Source of the DNA: Phenylobacterium sp.
Lineage (GTDB): Bacteria; Pseudomonadota; Alphaproteobacteria; Caulobacterales; Caulobacteraceae
Reading direction: 5' to 3'
Assembly (NCBI GenBank): GCA_019264505.1
Contig: JAHUZY010000174.1
Location: 1-10,006, forward strand
Length of the DNA: 10,006 nt
The translations under genes and the position numbers were made by a program. This document shows, piece by piece, positions 7,234 through 10,006 of this stretch (the first letter of the stretch is position 1; each line of letters starts with the position of its first letter). The notes beneath the pieces are model-generated. The model did no database searches. It had not been told where the DNA came from and saw only the letters and a list, made by a program, of their open reading frames with translations.

Positions 7234-8229
7234 TCAGCTCACCAGGCGCTCGGCCTTGAACTTCAGCGTCGCGATCATGCCTTCGGTGGGCCACTGATAC
7301 TCCACCGATCCGCGCAGCTGACGCTCAACGACCCGGTCCAGCAGCCGGCCGCCAAAGCCCGCCCCTGGGCTGGGCGCCTTCACAGGCGGGCCGCCGCGTT
7401 CTGTCCAGACGATCACCGCCTCGTCCTGCACGATCTTGCAAGACACATCGAGCAAACCGGCCGCCGCCGAGAGCGCGCCGTACTTGACGGCGTTGGTCGC
7501 CAGCTCGTGGATCACCAGGGCGAGCGCCGTGGCCGCGCCCTCGCCAATGCCAACCCGCGGGACCGACACCCGGATACGGCCGCTGAACGCCCCCAGATCG
7601 TCATAGGGGTTCAACAAGACGGAGAGCAGGTCGCCAAGCAGGGTGGCCTCATCGGTCTGACCAGGCACCGGGCGGACCAGGTCGTGGGCCCGACCCAGGG
7701 CGGCGAGCCGCTGGATCAGCTCCCGGGCCATGTCCTCCTTGGTTTCCGCAGAGCGGGAGGTCATGGATGTGAGCGCGCCGGCGATGGTGATCAGGTTTTT
7801 GACCCGGTGGCTCATTTCGCCGGCCAGAAGCTCGTTGGACTCCTCAGCCTGCTTCCGGCCGGTGACATCGAGAAAGACGCCGTACATGACGCGCCCTTCG
7901 ATATCCTCGTCGTCCCCCCGCCCGCGGGCCGAAATCCAGCGCACGTCGTTTTCGACCAGGATCCGGAAGTCGATCTCATAGGGGCCGACGATGCCGCGCG
8001 TGGCGTTGAACGCCACCCGCACGCGGTCGCGGTCAGCGGGGTGAATATGGGCGGACAGGTCTTCGAAGGTGACGGGCACGTCGTGGGGCACGGTCCACAA
8101 GGCGTGACCGATCTCATCCATCGTCAAGGCGTCGCTGTCGACATTCCATGACCAAAGGGCGATGCCGGCGGCCGTCACCCCCATCCGCAGATGCTTTTCG
8201 TCCCACACAGGCGCGCTTGGCTTAGCCAT
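7234..8229 (-). CDS. PAS-domain HWE-family sensor histidine kinase, soluble
   Basis: A 331-residue cytoplasmic histidine kinase with no membrane segment, signal peptide or receiver domain. Residues 15-125 form a PAS domain of the PAS_3 type (GIALWSWNVDSDALTMDEIG, later HIHPADRDRV and YEIDFRI, ending GVFLDVTGRKQAEE). No LOV-type flavin cysteine motif is visible, so the input is unknown. The phosphoacceptor box is EMSHRVKNLITIAGAL with His141. The ATPase domain has the N-box HELATNAVKYGAL (His241, Asn246), then WTERGG (Trp275, Glu277), which with His241 make up the His/Trp/Glu set that names the HWE family, and GAGFGGRLLDRVV as the glycine-rich ATP lid. The start at 8229 (MAKPSAPVWD) has AAGAAGG three bases upstream; the frame is open far upstream but only as esterase antisense. 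HWE kinases often feed the PhyR/NepR/EcfG general stress response or single-domain receivers; no partner is present here, so it is an orphan in this window. Its stop is 12 bases from that of dnaE2, tail to tail. Confidence 0.93.
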   Translation of the reverse strand: MAKPSAPVWDEKHLRMGVTAAGIALWSWNVDSDALTMDEIGHALWTVPHDVPVTFEDLSAHIHPADRDRVRVAFNATRGIVGPYEIDFRILVENDVRWISARGRGDDEDIEGRVMYGVFLDVTGRKQAEESNELLAGEMSHRVKNLITIAGALTSMTSRSAETKEDMARELIQRLAALGRAHDLVRPVPGQTDEATLLGDLLSVLLNPYDDLGAFSGRIRVSVPRVGIGEGAATALALVIHELATNAVKYGALSAAAGLLDVSCKIVQDEAVIVWTERGGPPVKAPSPGAGFGGRLLDRVVERQLRGSVEYQWPTEGMIATLKFKAERLVS

Positions 8230-8400
8230 GGACCTTCTTTCGACTGTCCTCTTGGACGACCTCGGCACCTGACCGGTATCGGGGCGCCAGAGCAACCTAT
8301 CGTTTCGCCGGCCCGGGACCCCGCACGACGCCGGAAGCGCCCTTGACCAGAACCACGTCGGCCCGTTTCCTCTCGGCCAGAGATGGATGGGGGCTGTGGG
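8230..8400. other. Divergent intergenic region between kinase and esterase
   Basis: This stretch must hold promoters for both neighbours. The plus strand has TTGACC at 8343-8348, a possible -35 for the esterase, but the sequence 16-18 bases on is a poor -10 (TTTCCT). I found no EcfG-type promoter (GGAAC ... CGTT) for the kinase, no LexA box and no long inverted repeat; GTCC-TCTT-GGAC near 8246 is only a 4-base stem. Confidence 0.4.
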
Positions 8401-9915
8401 ATGAGGGCTTGGATCATGGCGGCGGCCCTGGCGCTGGCGGCCACGCCGGCAGGCGCCGAGACGGTGCGGGCCAGCGTCGAGAGCGGGTTCCTGGCCGGCG
8501 AGGCCACCGACCGGGCGCGGATCTTCCGGAACATTCCCTACGCCGCTCCGCCGGTGGGGGCCCTGCGCTGGGCGCCGCCGCAAGCGCCAGCGCCCTGGAC
8601 CGGGGCGCGGCCGGCGGTGGAGGCCGGCCCCTCCTGCCCCCAGCCCATGCGCGAGGACGGCGCTCCCAACGCCGGCGGCGCCAATGGGCCGATGAGCGAG
8701 GACTGCCTGCAGCTCAACGTCTTCGCCCCCCTCTACCAGCCAGACGCCAAGCCCGCCCCGGTCATGGTCTGGATCCATGGGGGATCGCACCGCACCGGCG
8801 CCGGCTGGGTCTATGACGGCCAGAACTTCGCCCGGGACGGGGTGGTGCTGGTGGCGATCAATTATCGCCTGGGGCCGCTTGGCTATTTCGCCCATCCGGC
8901 GCTTACCCGGGCGGCGGGAGCAAAGGCGCCCCTGGGATCCTATGGGCTGATGGACCAGATCGCGGCGCTGAAATGGGTCCAGCGCAACATCGCCGCCTTC
9001 GGGGGCGATCCGAACAATGTGACGGTCTTCGGCGAGTCGGCCGGGGGCATGAGCACGCTGGCCCTGCTGGCGGCGCCCCAGGCCAAGGGTCTGTTCCACA
9101 AGGCCATCATTCAGTCCGGGGGCGGCTGGTTCGAGCCGGACAGTCTGAAGGCGCAGGAAGCCGCCGGGGTCGCGGCCGCAGAAAGACTCGGCCTCCCGGC
9201 CAGGGCGACGGTCGCCCAGCTGCGCGCCGTCCCGGCCGAGACCCTGATCGACAAGATCGACGGCGAGTTCGGCCCCTTCCCCGACGGACGGCTCCTGCCG
9301 CGCACGGCCACCCAGGCCTTCGCCGCCGGCGCCGAGATCGACGTGCCGATGATCATCGGCTGGAACAATGGGGAGGACAGCCTTCTGGGCGGGCCCGGCG
9401 GCGGGGCGCAGTTCGCCGCCAGCCTGCCGCCCATGGCCAGGTCATTCTATGAGGAGGCCGCCGCCGAGGGCGATGAGGCCCTGGGCCGGGCGGTGTTCAC
9501 CGACCGGGTGTTCGGGGCGCCGGCCCGCTGGATCGCCCGCCAGGGGGCCGAGGGGGCGCCGGTCTTCCTCTATCACTTCTCCTATGTGGGCGACCGGTTC
9601 CGGCGGGTCCTGACCCGCGCCCACCACGCCGCGGAGATCCAGTATGTGTTCGAATACTGGGGTCGCCGGACTCCCGACAGCGTGGTCAGCGACGAGGACC
9701 GGGCCATGGCCGCCCTGATGCACGGCTGCTGGGTCGCCTTCGCCCGCAGCGGGCGCCCAGCCTGCGAGGGTCAGGCCTGGCCGGCCTATGACCCGGTGTC
9801 CGACCAGCTTCTGGAGTTTGGGTCCGAGACCGCCGTGCGCCAGGGCTTCGCCCGCCGCCAGCTGGACGCCGTCGAGCAGTTCGCCGGCCCGACTCTGGCC
9901 CTGCCGGCGCAGTAG
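8401..9915 (+). CDS. Type B carboxylesterase with signal peptide
   Basis: A 504-residue alpha/beta-hydrolase of the carboxylesterase type B (cholinesterase-like) family, which cleaves carboxylic ester bonds; the substrate is unknown. A signal peptide is visible at residues 1-19 (MRAWIMAAALALAATPAGA), pointing to export to the periplasm or beyond. Family landmarks: IFRNIPYAAPPVGALRW at 41-57, EDCLQLNVFAP at 100-110, the oxyanion-hole WIHGGSH at 124-130, NYRLGPLGYF at 154-163, and the nucleophile elbow FGESAGG with Ser213. The predicted acid is Glu325 in GWNNGED, and the base is His409 in HHAAEIQYVF. All three triad residues are therefore present and the length is normal. Three Met codons compete for the start (8383, 8401, 8416); 8401 gives the best signal peptide with an N-terminal Arg, while 8416 has the better ribosome site (GAGGG, eight bases upstream). 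It appears to be a single-gene unit; the palindromic repeat begins 15 bases after its stop. Confidence 0.93.
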   Translation: MRAWIMAAALALAATPAGAETVRASVESGFLAGEATDRARIFRNIPYAAPPVGALRWAPPQAPAPWTGARPAVEAGPSCPQPMREDGAPNAGGANGPMSEDCLQLNVFAPLYQPDAKPAPVMVWIHGGSHRTGAGWVYDGQNFARDGVVLVAINYRLGPLGYFAHPALTRAAGAKAPLGSYGLMDQIAALKWVQRNIAAFGGDPNNVTVFGESAGGMSTLALLAAPQAKGLFHKAIIQSGGGWFEPDSLKAQEAAGVAAAERLGLPARATVAQLRAVPAETLIDKIDGEFGPFPDGRLLPRTATQAFAAGAEIDVPMIIGWNNGEDSLLGGPGGGAQFAASLPPMARSFYEEAAAEGDEALGRAVFTDRVFGAPARWIARQGAEGAPVFLYHFSYVGDRFRRVLTRAHHAAEIQYVFEYWGRRTPDSVVSDEDRAMAALMHGCWVAFARSGRPACEGQAWPAYDPVSDQLLEFGSETAVRQGFARRQLDAVEQFAGPTLALPAQ

Positions 9916-9930
9916 GCGACACCCCCTCGC

Positions 9931-10006
9931 CGTCACCCTCGGGCTTGTCCCGAGGGTCCCTGTCGAGGGCGGGCGCGAGCGTCACGAGGGATCCTGGGCA
10001 CAAGGC
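9931..10006. repeat. REP-like palindromic intergenic repeat, cut by the window end
   Basis: A perfect 9-base inverted repeat ACCCTCGGG (9935-9943) / CCCGAGGGT (9949-9957) around the loop CTTGT. A second related unit begins with CGTCAC repeated (9931-9936 and 9980-9985) and ATCCTGGG at 9991-9998, followed by CACAAGGC at the edge; its partner arm probably lies beyond. The minus strand translates as DPRDKPEGDG, the phrase often met in spurious small proteins from dispersed alphaproteobacterial repeats. There is no T-run after the stem, so it is not a classical intrinsic terminator, though the hairpin could protect or end the esterase mRNA. Confidence 0.75.

Noticed and set aside
7218..7237. Possible bidirectional terminator between dnaE2 and the kinase
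   Set aside because: The stem is only five bases (CTGAG/CTCAG) with no T-run on either strand; it mostly reflects two facing TGA stops.
8343..8371. Candidate esterase promoter TTGACC-N17-TTTCCT
   Set aside because: The -10 is too poor to call; it is only mentioned in the intergenic entry.
8230..9099. Minus-strand open frame continuing upstream of the kinase for about 290 codons
   Set aside because: It runs antisense through the intergenic region and the esterase gene, has a low-complexity composition and no domain, and the kinase has a good start at 8229. GC-rich third positions commonly leave such frames open.
9686..10003. Minus-strand 105-codon frame at the right edge
   Set aside because: It begins in the palindromic repeat (DPRDKPEGDG) and continues antisense to the esterase; it is a repeat-derived artefact.
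1..10006. CRISPR arrays, tRNA or rRNA genes, insertion sequences, prophage or toxin-antitoxin modules
   Set aside because: No repeat-spacer pattern, no tRNA-like or rRNA-like sequence recognised, no transposase or integrase motifs, and even GC-rich coding style throughout.

Overview
The window is very GC-rich DNA (roughly 70% by eye) from a bacterium that looks like an alphaproteobacterium of the Caulobacteraceae (Caulobacter/Phenylobacterium-like). Four features point that way: an imuA-imuB-dnaE2 mutagenesis cassette, an alphaproteobacterial LexA operator of the GAAC-N7-GAAC type, an HWE-family sensor kinase, and a terminal palindromic repeat whose reverse translation reads DPRDKPEGD, a familiar sign of the dispersed repeats of this class. 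The genus is inferred, not proven.

Layout, left to right. Positions 1-984 (+) hold the 3' two thirds of a PiT-family phosphate transporter whose start lies outside the window. A convergent NUDIX hydrolase (962-1495, -) overlaps its 3' end by 23 bases. A 198-base divergent intergenic region (1496-1693) carries a sigma70-like promoter, a perfect LexA operator over the -10, and an unusual cluster of four GANTC (CcrM-type) sites. Then come imuA (1694-2557), imuB (2421-3998) and dnaE2 (4006-7221), all on +. imuA and imuB overlap by 137 bases, and only 7 bases separate imuB from dnaE2, so they are almost certainly one transcript. Twelve bases beyond dnaE2, convergent on the minus strand, is a soluble PAS-HWE histidine kinase (7234-8229). 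A 171-base divergent gap leads to a secreted type B carboxylesterase (8401-9915, +). The window ends in a REP-like palindromic repeat (9931-10006) that runs off the edge.

How the genes work together. The core is the SOS-inducible translesion mutasome: ImuA (RecA-like accessory), ImuB (catalytically degenerate Y-family protein acting as an adaptor) and DnaE2 (error-prone C-family polymerase). LexA would repress all three from one operator. The flanking transporter, NUDIX enzyme, kinase and esterase show no evident functional link to the cassette.

The cassette itself is a known system. I see no wholly new system here. The most novel observations are the GANTC cluster in the SOS promoter, which suggests a DNA-methylation or cell-cycle input into inducible mutagenesis, and the long two-frame coding overlap between imuA and imuB.
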